Part shown: piece by piece, positions 8,795 to 17,771 of the stretch
How the letters are laid out: each line of letters opens with the position of its first letter
How positions within the stretch are numbered: the stretch's first letter is position 1
DNA from: a virus
Length of the DNA: 64,000 nucleotides
Strand: one strand, 5' to 3'
IMG/VR virus record: IMGVR_UViG_3300028862_000012
Span: 124,001-188,000 of that record
The notes under the pieces: generated by a model
Database searches by the model: none
Told to the model about the DNA's origin: nothing
The model's input: only the letters and a program-made list of their open reading frames with translations
Position numbers and translations under genes: made by a program

Positions 8795-9391
8795 ATGGCA
8801 ACATATAAAACAGAAATAATATTAAATAAAGAACAACAATTACTATATTATAAATCTATAGGAACTTGTAGATTCGTTGCTAACTTATATAAAGATAAAA
8901 TTGAACAAGAATATAAAGATACTAAGAAGTTTGTAACTGCTTATACTTTTTCTAAATATTTAAATAACATATATTTAGATATACATCCAGAAATGATTTG
9001 GATAAAAAATGTTTCAAGTAAAGCAATAAAGCAAGTCATTATTAATATGGAAACAGCTTATAAAAGATTTTTTAATAAAAAAGGTAAATATCCTAAGTTT
9101 AAAAATCGACATACTAATAATTGTAATTATTAGTATGTTAGATCAGATAAAAATTGCGAAATAAAATGTTATCGTAATAAAATTAAAGTTCCTTGTTTTG
9201 GATATGTTTATTTTAAAGAATATGGTTATGTACCAAACAGTAAATATGATAGAATTACCAGTGGTAGTATTAGTGTTAAAGCAAATAGATTTTTTATATC
9301 TGTAAATACAGAAAAAGCAAAAAAGTTTATACAGATAATGGATATGACATATGTGAATATTCATTGTATTGTATATGTGGTGAGTATTTAG
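8795..9391 (+). pseudogene. Decayed tnpB-like gene
   Basis: The first 112 codons match the N-terminal helical domain of OrfB/TnpB proteins (KTEIILNKEQQLLYYK..., ending KFKNRH). The frame is closed by TAG at 9131-9133, inside a perfect palindrome (9110-9137). It continues in the same frame to 9391 with a wedge-domain-like stretch (IKVPCFGYVYF, SISVKANRFFISVNTEKA), then ends with no RuvC residues or zinc finger. It is thus an N-terminal remnant of an IS605-family tnpB, distinct from the intact copy at 19842. AAAGGAG lies before the start. Confidence 0.7.
9110..9137. repeat. Perfect 28-nt palindrome (13-nt arms, 2-nt spacer)
   Basis: CATACTAATAATT at 9110-9122 and its exact reverse complement at 9125-9137, separated by GT. 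It sits at the break point of the tnpB remnant and supplies the in-frame stop. No T-run follows, so it is not a standard terminator. Confidence 0.8.
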
Positions 9392-9424
9392 GTCATTTTA
9401 TGTATGGACATTGGGAGTATTAAA

Positions 9425-9520
9425 ATGCAAGATAAGTATATGGTTTTAGCGTTTTTGGGACTTATTGCTATATGTATAATCTGTGAAACTCTATCAAATA
9501 TTTTTGGGCATAAAAAATAA
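9425..9520 (+). CDS. Tiny membrane protein, 31 aa
   Basis: One predicted transmembrane helix (MVLAFLGLIAICIICETL) and a basic tail. Preceded by GGGAG about 11 nt upstream. No known family; could be a holin-like or membrane-modulating micropeptide, but nothing proves it. Confidence 0.45.
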   Translation: MQDKYMVLAFLGLIAICIICETLSNIFGHKK

Positions 9521-9558
9521 AGGATAGTGAAGAATTACTTAAATAAAAGGATAATTAT

Positions 9559-9684
9559 ATGACTAATTTTATTTTAGGATTTATATGTGGAAGCGTTGTA
9601 ATTATTATAGCTTTTGTTATTTATAAAATAAAAGAAGCAAAAGCAAAAGCAAAATCTAAAATAGATAATGACTGTCCGTGGTAA
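9559..9684 (+). CDS. Small membrane protein, 41 aa
   Basis: N-terminal transmembrane helix (FILGFICGSVVIIIAFVIY) followed by a lysine/alanine-rich cytoplasmic-type tail (KIKEAKAKAKAKSK). AAAGGA precedes the ATG. Second of two adjacent single-span micropeptides. Confidence 0.5.
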   Translation: MTNFILGFICGSVVIIIAFVIYKIKEAKAKAKSKIDNDCPW

Positions 9685-9693
9685 GGAGTAATT

Positions 9694-9951
9694 ATGTTTA
9701 GACCTCAGAGATATATGCAATTTCCAATAATTAGAAAAAGTATTGCTGAAGAGACTTGTGATACTTCAATAGATATAAGTATTTTAACTAAAGCAGAACA
9801 TTATGATAATATAATATTCATGAAAGATAAGAACGATATTGATTATGTAGCAAGATATGGTTCTTCTGATCTTGATTTACTATTGGTTGAACTTATCTAT
9901 ATGAAGATTATTAGACTCATGAATAAATGGGATAAAATAAATAGGAAGTAG
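9694..9951 (+). CDS. Hypothetical protein, 85 aa
   Basis: AAGGAG before the ATG. Soluble, mixed composition. No family recognised. Confidence 0.6.
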   Translation: MFRPQRYMQFPIIRKSIAEETCDTSIDISILTKAEHYDNIIFMKDKNDIDYVARYGSSDLDLLLVELIYMKIIRLMNKWDKINRK

Positions 9952-9953
9952 CT

Positions 9954-10205
9954 ATGAAATTTAGAATTATGAAATATGATAATAAGTATTGTGTTGAATA
10001 TAAAGAGCTTTTATTTTGGCATAATGTTATGTGGTTTCGTTGTGGCTGGACTATGTTTTCTGAAAGTTTATACTGTGAAGAAGATTGGGTAGATGGAATA
10101 TATTCAGAGCAAGTTGCTAAACAGTGTTTAGAAAATTTTAAGAAATATCTAAATAAATATTATTATAAGCATATTACTAAAGTTGAAACAGTATATGAAG
10201 AGTAA
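9954..10205 (+). CDS. Hypothetical protein, 83 aa, Trp/Tyr-rich
   Basis: Rich in W, Y and C, with a pattern of short beta strands. Overlaps the start of the HD-Pnk gene by 11 nt, suggesting coupled expression. No family recognised. Confidence 0.6.
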   Translation: MKFRIMKYDNKYCVEYKELLFWHNVMWFRCGWTMFSESLYCEEDWVDGIYSEQVAKQCLENFKKYLNKYYYKHITKVETVYEE

Positions 10206-11178
10206 TATATTATTTGATGAATACTTTTCAATGTTTGTTACTAATATACAGCGTAAATATTTAACTCATTATCAGGATCATCTATATCACCCCGAAAGCA
10301 CAGTTTTTTCGCATAGTAGATTAGTAGCACTGCTTTTACCTAATACACCTACTATGCAAATGTGTGCTTTGTTACATGATATAGGAAAGCTTAGTTGTAC
10401 TCAAGTTCATGTGAAACATAATACCTTGCGTATTCAAAATATAGGTCATGCAGAGATTAGTAATAATTGTATTGAACCACTCCGTAAGTATTTATTTAAT
10501 GAAATAAAAGATATTGATTGGGAGTGTGTGCATCAAGTAACATATTATCATATGCGCATGCATGATTATAATGATAATAAAATAAAAAAATCTGAAAAGA
10601 GGAAAGCTATGGAAGAGTTAAAGTATTTTAAAGAATTATCTATGTTTAGCACTGCTGATAAAAATGGAGTAGGCAGTAGTGAGTCTATGCTTCCCTATGT
10701 AGTAGTAACTGTTGGTATGAGCGGTAGCGGTAAATCTACGTGGCGCAAAAGTTTTATTACAGAAATGACAGAGGGTAAAACTCCTTTTATTGCTATTTGT
10801 CCTGATGACTTGCGCAAAGAGCTTACAGGAGATATTAGTAATCAGACTAAAAATAATGAAGTATGGGATAAAGCCTTTTCAATACTTGACTATTATATTT
10901 GTAACAAGCAGAATGTAGTGTTTGATAGTACCTGTACAAACCTTGATACTATGAAGCGTATTTTACGTCATTGTCAAAGTGATACAAAGCATAAAGCAAT
11001 AGTAATTTTTAAGATATTTAATGTAGATATTGATACTTGCAAATGTAGAGTTAATGATGATATACTGCATGGTGTAGATAGATCAAAAGTACCTATGGAA
11101 GTAATTGACAGACAATATGAAGGTTATAAAAAAGTAGTTGATTGGATTAAATCAAATGATAAGTTGATAATGGAGTAA
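10195..11178 (+). CDS. HD-Pnk: HD phosphohydrolase fused to polynucleotide kinase
   Basis: The ATG at 10195 is chosen; an upstream in-frame TTG at 10183 adds four residues. 327 aa in two modules. The N-terminal HD module has HSRLVALLL and LLHDIGK with the HD doublet at residues 61-62. The C-terminal T4 Pnk-like kinase has Walker A GMSGSGKST at about 174-182 and a downstream DSTCTN / DR.YEGY region. This order matches bacterial HD-Pnk RNA end-healing enzymes, in which the HD part removes 2',3'-cyclic or 3' phosphate and the kinase phosphorylates 5'-OH ends. It would prepare broken RNAs for the ligases at 14122 and 18025. Specificity is inferred from the family. Confidence 0.82.
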   Translation: MKSNILFDEYFSMFVTNIQRKYLTHYQDHLYHPESTVFSHSRLVALLLPNTPTMQMCALLHDIGKLSCTQVHVKHNTLRIQNIGHAEISNNCIEPLRKYLFNEIKDIDWECVHQVTYYHMRMHDYNDNKIKKSEKRKAMEELKYFKELSMFSTADKNGVGSSESMLPYVVVTVGMSGSGKSTWRKSFITEMTEGKTPFIAICPDDLRKELTGDISNQTKNNEVWDKAFSILDYYICNKQNVVFDSTCTNLDTMKRILRHCQSDTKHKAIVIFKIFNVDIDTCKCRVNDDILHGVDRSKVPMEVIDRQYEGYKKVVDWIKSNDKLIME

Positions 11179-11180
11179 GT

Positions 11181-11906
11181 ATGAAATATACTGATGATGA
11201 GTGTTTAGAGTGGTGTAATACTCTTTTGAAAGAATTTGGTGATAAGCAAATTTCAGGATTTAATTTTGATTATAAAATTTATGGGGTTGCTTTAAAATTA
11301 AAGGAGAAGCTTGAAGAAAAAATAGTCCATGCAGATAGTTGCATCTTTTATCCTTCTACAGACGGAATGTTTGTAAAAAAAGGATCATCTAATATAGAAC
11401 ATATTTGTGATCTTACTAAAAATGATATAATTGAAGTATCTGAAAATGGAAAAACTTGGATCAAAGCTGATATTTATAAAAACAATTTTAATTATAAGTT
11501 TTATTATCAGATACTAGTGTATTCTTGTTTTACACAGCTTTATATTAAAACAAATAAAGATATTAATGTTAGGATTAGAAAAATTAATTATGGTAATAAA
11601 GTAAGCAGAGAATATTACTATCCTAGTGAATCTGGACTTTGTATAAAAGAAGTATATGAACGTGTTTGTCAAACACTTCCAATTATGTATGTAAAATTGA
11701 ATACAGCAATTATACCTGAATATAGACATAGGTGTTCCGAAAATTGGTATCCTATAGATACAAATTTTGAATTTGAAATATACTCTAATCATATAAATGT
11801 TTGGGGTTTGCCAAAAGGTAGTTTTGTAAGAATTAGATATGTAGAAAATGGAAATGAATTAGAAAATAAAAAAGTTATTACTATAAAGGAGTTTTTTGAA
11901 TCATGA
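11181..11906 (+). CDS. Hypothetical protein, 241 aa
   Basis: Follows HD-Pnk after 2 nt with GGAG upstream. Beta-rich, Tyr/Asn-rich. No catalytic motif seen. Its last 4 nt overlap the next gene. Confidence 0.6.
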   Translation: MKYTDDECLEWCNTLLKEFGDKQISGFNFDYKIYGVALKLKEKLEEKIVHADSCIFYPSTDGMFVKKGSSNIEHICDLTKNDIIEVSENGKTWIKADIYKNNFNYKFYYQILVYSCFTQLYIKTNKDINVRIRKINYGNKVSREYYYPSESGLCIKEVYERVCQTLPIMYVKLNTAIIPEYRHRCSENWYPIDTNFEFEIYSNHINVWGLPKGSFVRIRYVENGNELENKKVITIKEFFES

Positions 11907-12211
11907 TAACTTTATTAGAAAAGCGATTAATAGCTTTATCTCAGCTTGGTATCACTATTCAACATGAAAATGGTCATAGATGGATATTAGCAATGGGGAC
12001 AGACTATTTTGATTTTAATAAAGAATGTGAAATACAGAAAGTATATCTTTGTAAAGTGTACAGTGGAATAAACTGTGCTTTAGATAAAGTAGATGAAGTA
12101 TTGAAATACACTAATAAAATATCATTAATAGATGTTTACAATTCTTTAGTACTTCAATATGATTGCGAGAGCGAAGACTATATTGTTTCTGAGGGTGAAA
12201 ATTTAGAATGA
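11903..12211 (+). CDS. Hypothetical protein, 102 aa
   Basis: Coupled to both neighbours by ATGA-type overlaps. AAGGAG is inside the upstream gene. No family recognised. Confidence 0.6.
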   Translation: MITLLEKRLIALSQLGITIQHENGHRWILAMGTDYFDFNKECEIQKVYLCKVYSGINCALDKVDEVLKYTNKISLIDVYNSLVLQYDCESEDYIVSEGENLE

Positions 12212-12591
12212 TGAAATGCGATATACTTTTCTTTTCAGATGAGTTTGGCTTCATTGACGATCAGATTTGGTTTCATCATATGCTAGAAATCAATAAATTT
12301 GATCCAACATCTATAACTTACATAACGGAATTTCCAACTCAAGATGAAATCTTTGGAAAAGATTTAGTATTTATAGATTTTGGTGGAATTCCAAAAGGTG
12401 AAAGTTATTATTCATTACTAAATAGAGTAGAAAATTTAATTGAGTTCAATCATGATAAACAATTTGTATTTGCACTAACTATGCCAGAGTGGTTTTACAA
12501 TAGTGAAACATTGTTTAATTTTGATAATGTAATTTCATTCGATAAAAGTGTTTATGAAAATTATAACAAAGCATTTGATTTATTCAGATAA
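12208..12591 (+). CDS. Hypothetical protein, 127 aa
   Basis: Alternating strand/helix pattern (CDILFFSDEFG, DLVFIDFGGIP, KQFVFALTMPEW) suggesting a small alpha/beta fold, possibly receiver- or flavodoxin-like in topology, but no defining residues are seen. Two adjacent ATGs at 12208 and 12211. Confidence 0.55.
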   Translation: MMKCDILFFSDEFGFIDDQIWFHHMLEINKFDPTSITYITEFPTQDEIFGKDLVFIDFGGIPKGESYYSLLNRVENLIEFNHDKQFVFALTMPEWFYNSETLFNFDNVISFDKSVYENYNKAFDLFR

Positions 12592-12600
12592 GGAAATAAA

Positions 12601-12849
12601 ATGAGCAGTATAATGATACCTCCATCAAGAAAATATTATTTAACTTATGAAGAAATGGGAAAGTTAAATACTAAACGATTACTTGCTTATAAGAAAAAGT
12701 ATTTAACAAACATGCATTGCCATAATCGATCCCATAAGTGTGATGGAAAAGATTGTAGCACTTGTAGAGATTATCCAGAATTACAAGAATTACAAATTGC
12801 TTATAAAAATATTCGAGATATATTATCAACAAGAGAGCATATAAAATGA
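12601..12849 (+). CDS. Small Cys/His-rich protein, 82 aa
   Basis: Contains a compact Cys/His cluster (MHCHNRSHKCDGKDCSTC) in the middle that probably binds zinc, flanked by lysine-rich helices. AAGGA upstream of the ATG. Function unknown. Confidence 0.6.
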   Translation: MSSIMIPPSRKYYLTYEEMGKLNTKRLLAYKKKYLTNMHCHNRSHKCDGKDCSTCRDYPELQELQIAYKNIRDILSTREHIK

Positions 12850-12995
12850 ACGAAGATAAACAAGAAATGAAATGTCCTAAGTGTAATTCTGATATGAAGG
12901 AATATGTAACTTGTTTTAGATGTAGGAATAAAGATTGTAATTTTATTTATGTTAAATATTTTCAAATAAAGGAAGATAAAGAAAATGAAAAGTAG
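12846..12995 (+). CDS. Zinc-ribbon micropeptide, 49 aa
   Basis: Two Cys pairs, CPKC and CFRCRNKDC, form a likely zinc ribbon. Overlaps the upstream stop by 4 nt and the downstream start by 11 nt, which supports translation. Confidence 0.6.
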   Translation: MNEDKQEMKCPKCNSDMKEYVTCFRCRNKDCNFIYVKYFQIKEDKENEK

Positions 12996-13176
12996 ATTAA
13001 AACTCTACAATAGACTACGTGCAAGTTATAAGTTTGTTTTTATCTGTAAAGACTTAAACAGAATTGGTTTTGCTACAAGCTTAGATCAATGTAAAGGTCG
13101 ATATACTGGTCATGAAAGCAGTGTAGTGCAGGTATCAAATTTTAGAAAATTATTATTTATTATTTTTGGGAGATAA
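12985..13176 (+). CDS. Basic hypothetical protein, 63 aa
   Basis: Arg/Lys-rich N-terminus (MKSRLKLYNRLRASYKFVF). AAGGAAG upstream. Could bind nucleic acid; no family recognised. Confidence 0.5.
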   Translation: MKSRLKLYNRLRASYKFVFICKDLNRIGFATSLDQCKGRYTGHESSVVQVSNFRKLLFIIFGR

Positions 13177-13177
13177 T

Positions 13178-13357
13178 ATGGAAGATAAAGAAGTTATTAC
13201 CTTTGAACAGTTTATAGAATCTGAAATAAATCCTATCCGCAAGCAAGTAGGAATGTGCAAAATAAGTGCAGAGGATATAGAAAAATGTAAGGATATACTT
13301 AAAAGTTTTAATACTAAAAGTATTCCTTTATACAATCATGGTATAATTACTAATTGA
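13178..13357 (+). CDS. Hypothetical protein, 59 aa
   Basis: The ATG at 13178 has GGGAG 7 nt upstream and is preferred to the earlier in-frame start at 13166. Acidic N-terminal helix. No family recognised. Confidence 0.5.
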   Translation: MEDKEVITFEQFIESEINPIRKQVGMCKISAEDIEKCKDILKSFNTKSIPLYNHGIITN

Positions 13358-13380
13358 CAAATATTTTAATTTATTATAGG
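13354..13380 (+). promoter_or_regulatory. TTGACA-type promoter close to an ATG
   Basis: TTGACA at 13354-13359 and TATAGG at 13375-13380 (15-nt spacer). The ATG at 13390 lies 36 nt after the start of TTGACA, the same spacing as other putative leaderless genes. An AGGA at 13378-13381 could instead act as ribosome-binding site. Confidence 0.4.
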
Positions 13381-13389
13381 ATTAGTAAA

Positions 13390-13731
13390 ATGAAACAAGT
13401 ACTAAAGATATATTTGAATACTGGCTATAAATGTTTAATTAGCTATAATTTTCCAATTAAGTATTGTGATTATACCTTTTGGTTTAACTCATATAATATA
13501 GAAAAAATAGAAAAAGTATTGGATAACGTAGAAGTGAATAAAGCAGAAGAGTATAAGGACAATTTGTCTTTTGAGGGACTAACTTACGCTCAAGACATGA
13601 TTCGCATAAAAGGCGAATTAAAAAATTACTTAAAATATCATGATCCAATTGTCTTAAAAAGATTTAGCTGTGGTAGTATGAGCGTAAGCGCAGAATACAT
13701 AGATGTTCCAGAAGAAACAGATTTTGAATAA
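13390..13731 (+). CDS. Hypothetical protein, 113 aa
   Basis: The ATG at 13390 is preferred; an in-frame TTG at 13354 is itself part of a promoter box. Mixed alpha/beta, Tyr-rich. No family recognised. Confidence 0.55.
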   Translation: MKQVLKIYLNTGYKCLISYNFPIKYCDYTFWFNSYNIEKIEKVLDNVEVNKAEEYKDNLSFEGLTYAQDMIRIKGELKNYLKYHDPIVLKRFSCGSMSVSAEYIDVPEETDFE

Positions 13732-13742
13732 GGAGAGTATAG

Positions 13743-14057
13743 ATGAATCTTAAAAAGATTGTTATTACAATTAAGGAAATTGGATTGGTAGGTGGCATCC
13801 AGTTTGATAATCCAGAGGTTCAAAAGCAAATTGATAATTCATTGATTCAGAAAATGGCTAAGAATGCAGTAGCTGATCAGTTGGCTACCTTTGAAGCAAA
13901 GCAGAAACTTGTAGAGTATGAGCGGACATGGATTGATATTGACATGCGGAAGGCAGTTATTGGTTATATTAATTCTGCAAGTGTTAACAAGATTCCTATT
14001 TTCCCTGCGGTAACAGGATCAAACACTGCTTTTGATATTTCAAAATACACCAAGTAA
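13743..14057 (+). CDS. Hypothetical protein, 104 aa
   Basis: AGGAG upstream. Contains a predicted long helix (about residues 26-70) with few aromatic residues; less AT-biased codon use than the small genes around it, compatible with higher expression. No family recognised. Confidence 0.6.
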   Translation: MNLKKIVITIKEIGLVGGIQFDNPEVQKQIDNSLIQKMAKNAVADQLATFEAKQKLVEYERTWIDIDMRKAVIGYINSASVNKIPIFPAVTGSNTAFDISKYTK

Positions 14058-14070
14058 AATAATTTAAAAA

Positions 14071-14108
14071 AGTATAAGTCAGACAATTAGATTTATCTGA
14101 TTTATACT
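14071..14108 (+). promoter_or_regulatory. Long hairpin in the 5' leader of the Hen1-ligase gene
   Basis: Arms at 14071-14083 and 14096-14108 pair over 13 bp (one G-T), loop 12 nt. It ends just before the AAAGGAAG ribosome-binding site of the gene at 14122. No T-run follows, so a regulatory or processing element is more likely than a terminator. Confidence 0.55.
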
Positions 14109-14121
14109 AAAGGAAGATAAT

Positions 14122-16623
14122 ATGTTTTTAATACTGAAAGACAAAACAGATGATAATAAGTTTAGCTATCTACTTTGCAAGAATCCTGCAAATACTTATG
14201 ATAGAGATACAGTAAAAGGAAAGTATATAGATAACTTCATTTATCAGATAACTTGTAATGCAGATAGTAAAAAGATGTTATCTACTTTAAAAGATCGTAA
14301 TGAAGAAAGTTATGTAAGTTATCAGTATGAAGGTGTAACTCCTATAAACTTAAATAATATATTTGGTGCTTGTTTACGATCTGCATTAACTATGAACTAT
14401 CCTGACAAGGATATCACTGATATAGCAAGTAAACCTCGTGATCTTGAATGTATTATTGGCCCCTTTATTTGTAATAAGAAACAGTACATTAACACGTTAA
14501 ATTCTTTTAATTTAAGTGTATCTGTACAGGAAGAGAAAAGTGTAGCAACCAGCTTTAAAATAAATAGTAATTTAGATACCTTGAGTTCTTTTTTACAGAA
14601 AATATTTATTCTATCGATGTACTTTACTTTTAAATATAATTTGTTTCCTGTTCAAATGTCTCAGATTGAAAAGTATATTGCTATGAGTAAATCATGGTTT
14701 GAAAAGAATGAGTTTAGTAAATATATTATTAGAATTTTTTCTAATAATAGAAAAGATATAGAAAAAAAGATGTGTGATAATTTAATTACTGATACTGAAG
14801 ATAATCAAGAAGTAAAAGATCAGCTCTATATTGATTATATGACTTTACATCAGGTACGCCATAATTTTATTACAAAGACTATTTCTGAACTTGTTGACGA
14901 TAAGGAGTTTACAACTATTGTAGACTATGGTTGTGCAAACGGAAAACTTAGTCTTAAATTAAATGATGAGTTAAAAAAACTGGATAAGAAGTTTGAAATC
15001 TATAGTTATGATGCAAATGACAAAGCAAAAGAAAAACTTGAACGGGTAAAGCATGTACATTTTTATCAGATGAACTTACTTGTCCCTAATTTTAATATTA
15101 TTCCTATTAATATTGATATACTGATTTTGTCTGAAATCATAGAACACTTTGATGCATCAGATCGTCAGTTTATCTTATTTAAGATTGTTGAAGTATTGAA
15201 TCCAAAGATAATTATACTTACTACACCAAACGGAGAGTATAATAAAATACTTGGTGTTCCTGATGGTGAAATGCGTGAAAAGTCTCATAAGATAGAGTTT
15301 ATACAAAGTCAATATAAGAGTGAAATACGGGATTATTTTGTTGCTAATAATTATGAAGCACTTGATTATATAATTAATGAAAATAAAGAAATTGAATTTA
15401 CAGAAGATGAAAACTTAACAGGTGCCACTTTTATTACTGGATTTAATAATAAGGACTGGAACAGGAAACTATCCAGTAGAAGTTCAGATGCTTATGCAAG
15501 TTACTATCTGCCAATTAGTGATTATAGTATTGCTCCTGCTGAATTTGCTAATGGATATAGTGCTAAGTCATTTATGTTTAATAAAAATATTTTCTATATG
15601 GCTCCTACTGTTCCACCTGTAGAATATGATAGAGTGTATTCAGATTATTTGGAACATCCTATGAGTGCTTTTCAGTACTTTCAAGATAGAGGAATAAATA
15701 CTATTGTAGGTGAAAATAAGTATATGGGTTCACGCGCTCATGTATTATTGTTTAAGACTATAGATATAGCTCATCAGCATGGTTTTAATAAATGTATCAG
15801 TATTATTACTCGTAATGGGAATGAGTTCTTTTTCAAGGATGAAGAAAAACATATAGAAGATGAGTTTTATAACAGTATAGAATTAAAATATGATGTAACT
15901 GTGCTTGATTGTGAAATGATGCCGTGGAAACTTAAAGCAAGTAATTTAATTGATACAAAGTTTCTAGGTGTTGGTGAAGCATCTGTAATGAATAGACAGT
16001 ATTGCCGTGATTTAAGTTTAGCTAACTCCCTTGAGTTTATTAAAGCACTAAATCCCTATATTCAAGATAGTGAGCCTTATTGTAGAATATTTGGAATACT
16101 TGCACTTGGCACAGTTAACGGTAGAAATACTGAATGGATAATGGGAACAAGTATTGATAATATACGAAAACAATATATGATTGGAGAAATTTGTGGTACA
16201 AGCACTAAGTTTCTACCAGTAGAATATTCTGTAATTGAATTAAACGAAAGTGATTCTATTGATAAAGAAGTAGACTACTGGAAGCATTATACAGAAAATG
16301 GTGGTGAAGGTAGAGTGTATAAGCCTGTATATCCACGCAACTATACCTCTAATGGGTATATGATTCAGCCAATGTTGAAGGTTCGAGGTCGCCCGTACTT
16401 ACGAATTATTTATTCACAAGATTATTTGGAACCATCCAATTTTGCAATAGTATGTAATCGAAGTATTAAAAAGAAACGCATACAGGCTATTCAAGAAACA
16501 GAGCTAAGTGATATAATATTGAAGTCATTTCTTAATAAGCGAGATGGAATAACTAGAAAATTAGTAGCAGGTTTTATTGGAACAGAAAATGTTAATTTTG
16601 GAAATGTTGATAAAACATTATAA
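14122..16623 (+). CDS. Hen1 RNA 2'-O-methyltransferase fused to Pnkp-type RNA ligase
   Basis: 833 aa. Residues about 1-240 look like the Hen1 N-terminal domain. The methyltransferase has SAM-loop VDYGCANGK (267-275) and EIIEH (338-342) plus a later SHKIEF, matching the Glu/Glu/His/His metal site of bacterial Hen1. From about 500 on, the sequence is that of the Pnkp C-terminal ligase: nucleophile motif KYMGSR (533-538) after GEN, and GGEGRVYKP further on. In bacteria Hen1 and Pnkp are separate proteins that together repair and 2'-O-methylate cleaved RNA; here methylation and sealing are on one chain and the healing activity sits in HD-Pnk at 10195. Cytoplasmic RNA repair, probably of tRNA cut by host defence, is the inferred role. 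Confidence 0.85.
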   Translation: MFLILKDKTDDNKFSYLLCKNPANTYDRDTVKGKYIDNFIYQITCNADSKKMLSTLKDRNEESYVSYQYEGVTPINLNNIFGACLRSALTMNYPDKDITDIASKPRDLECIIGPFICNKKQYINTLNSFNLSVSVQEEKSVATSFKINSNLDTLSSFLQKIFILSMYFTFKYNLFPVQMSQIEKYIAMSKSWFEKNEFSKYIIRIFSNNRKDIEKKMCDNLITDTEDNQEVKDQLYIDYMTLHQVRHNFITKTISELVDDKEFTTIVDYGCANGKLSLKLNDELKKLDKKFEIYSYDANDKAKEKLERVKHVHFYQMNLLVPNFNIIPINIDILILSEIIEHFDASDRQFILFKIVEVLNPKIIILTTPNGEYNKILGVPDGEMREKSHKIEFIQSQYKSEIRDYFVANNYEALDYIINENKEIEFTEDENLTGATFITGFNNKDWNRKLSSRSSDAYASYYLPISDYSIAPAEFANGYSAKSFMFNKNIFYMAPTVPPVEYDRVYSDYLEHPMSAFQYFQDRGINTIVGENKYMGSRAHVLLFKTIDIAHQHGFNKCISIITRNGNEFFFKDEEKHIEDEFYNSIELKYDVTVLDCEMMPWKLKASNLIDTKFLGVGEASVMNRQYCRDLSLANSLEFIKALNPYIQDSEPYCRIFGILALGTVNGRNTEWIMGTSIDNIRKQYMIGEICGTSTKFLPVEYSVIELNESDSIDKEVDYWKHYTENGGEGRVYKPVYPRNYTSNGYMIQPMLKVRGRPYLRIIYSQDYLEPSNFAIVCNRSIKKKRIQAIQETELSDIILKSFLNKRDGITRKLVAGFIGTENVNFGNVDKTL

Positions 16624-16629
16624 GGAGAT

Positions 16630-16869
16630 ATGATGACCATAGAACAATTATATCAAGTATGTAAATCTGCTTATTATAGTGGAAAGGGCGATCTTGAAGT
16701 AGTGTTTGATACAGAAGCTATGTGCTTTGATTCGCATTTAGTTAATGTATCACGCGCAATATTACAAGATGACATGCCCGAAGAACTAGGAAAGTATTTA
16801 ATACTTAATTATGATATGCCTAAAGAGCTTGTAACATTTTTTAGACCTGATGAGAGACATAAAGCATGA
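16630..16869 (+). CDS. Hypothetical protein, 79 aa
   Basis: AAGGAG directly upstream; two adjacent ATGs. Helical, acidic. Overlaps the next gene by 4 nt. No family recognised. Confidence 0.6.
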   Translation: MMTIEQLYQVCKSAYYSGKGDLEVVFDTEAMCFDSHLVNVSRAILQDDMPEELGKYLILNYDMPKELVTFFRPDERHKA

Positions 16870-17258
16870 TAAGAAAACATACTATACAAGAGATAGCAAA
16901 TTATTTTAATGTGTTTATAACAAGCGGATATGATAAAACCTTTTTGCTATATCCAAAGAATCCTTTTAATAATAAAGGTCTTACTGAATTTAGAATGGAT
17001 AGCCTCTTTTTTAAAGAGGATATTAATGATTATGATAATAATATTCTATTAGCAGAACCTTGTTTACATGAGCATGATTTAGTTCTTTGCTGGAATGTTC
17101 AAGATGATTTGCCTAATATTCGCAAATATTTAAGAAAAGTAATTCAAGGTTCTAAAGAAGTTTTTGAAGTTTATAATAGTAGCATTAGCTACAAGGAATA
17201 TTATACCTGTTGCATTAGATATGAAGAAAAAATAGTAACTAATTTGGAAACAAAATGA
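16866..17258 (+). CDS. Hypothetical protein, 130 aa
   Basis: Coupled to both neighbours by 4-nt overlaps. No recognised motif. Confidence 0.6.
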   Translation: MIRKHTIQEIANYFNVFITSGYDKTFLLYPKNPFNNKGLTEFRMDSLFFKEDINDYDNNILLAEPCLHEHDLVLCWNVQDDLPNIRKYLRKVIQGSKEVFEVYNSSISYKEYYTCCIRYEEKIVTNLETK

Positions 17259-17476
17259 TATGCCCTAAATGTGGAAAGATTTTAAAAGAAAACTTACAGT
17301 ATTCAGATCCTTGTTTTGTAAAACTTACTTGTGAGGATAGCCTTTGTGGATGTTCTTTTACATTTGATTGTAACATTACAAATAATAAGCATGATATAAC
17401 TCAGATACTTATTAATAATGCTTATAATCTTTATTATAATAAAAAAGGAAGATGGAAAGATGAATTACGATCCTAA
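17255..17476 (+). CDS. Zinc-ribbon protein, 73 aa
   Basis: N-terminal CPKCGK and a second Cys group (CEDSLCGC) about 25 residues later give a typical zinc ribbon. Function unknown; such small ribbons are frequent in phage early regions. Confidence 0.65.
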   Translation: MICPKCGKILKENLQYSDPCFVKLTCEDSLCGCSFTFDCNITNNKHDITQILINNAYNLYYNKKGRWKDELRS

Positions 17477-17765
17477 CAGGGCTTATAACATGACTATTCA
17501 AAAAGTTAAATTAGTATTTGGTAGACATGAATATCGAAAGATAGTTGAAACAATTGTTGGTGGAAATTGTTTAGGTTTTACTGTCATAGAAGCCGCAATT
17601 GAAAACATATATGATGATCTTGAAACAGAAGATGATATTCCAAAAATTACTTTATCTACAGACGATGGAAATACATTAGAATTATCAGATGAAATGTTTG
17701 AAGGTAGTGACTGGTTGAAAAACTTAGTTATTTCTGCTACTATAATAAGTATAGAAAAGGAATAG
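17460..17765 (+). CDS. Hypothetical protein, 101 aa
   Basis: The ATG at 17460 has GGAAG/GGAAAG upstream and is preferred to an in-frame start at 17418 that would lie deep inside the previous gene. Acidic C-terminal half. No family recognised. Confidence 0.55.
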   Translation: MNYDPNRAYNMTIQKVKLVFGRHEYRKIVETIVGGNCLGFTVIEAAIENIYDDLETEDDIPKITLSTDDGNTLELSDEMFEGSDWLKNLVISATIISIEKE

Positions 17766-17771
17766 AGTCTT

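Noticed and set aside
15422-15622. 66-aa ORF inside the Hen1-ligase gene
   Set aside because: Hydrophobic out-of-frame shadow of a gene with clear motifs.
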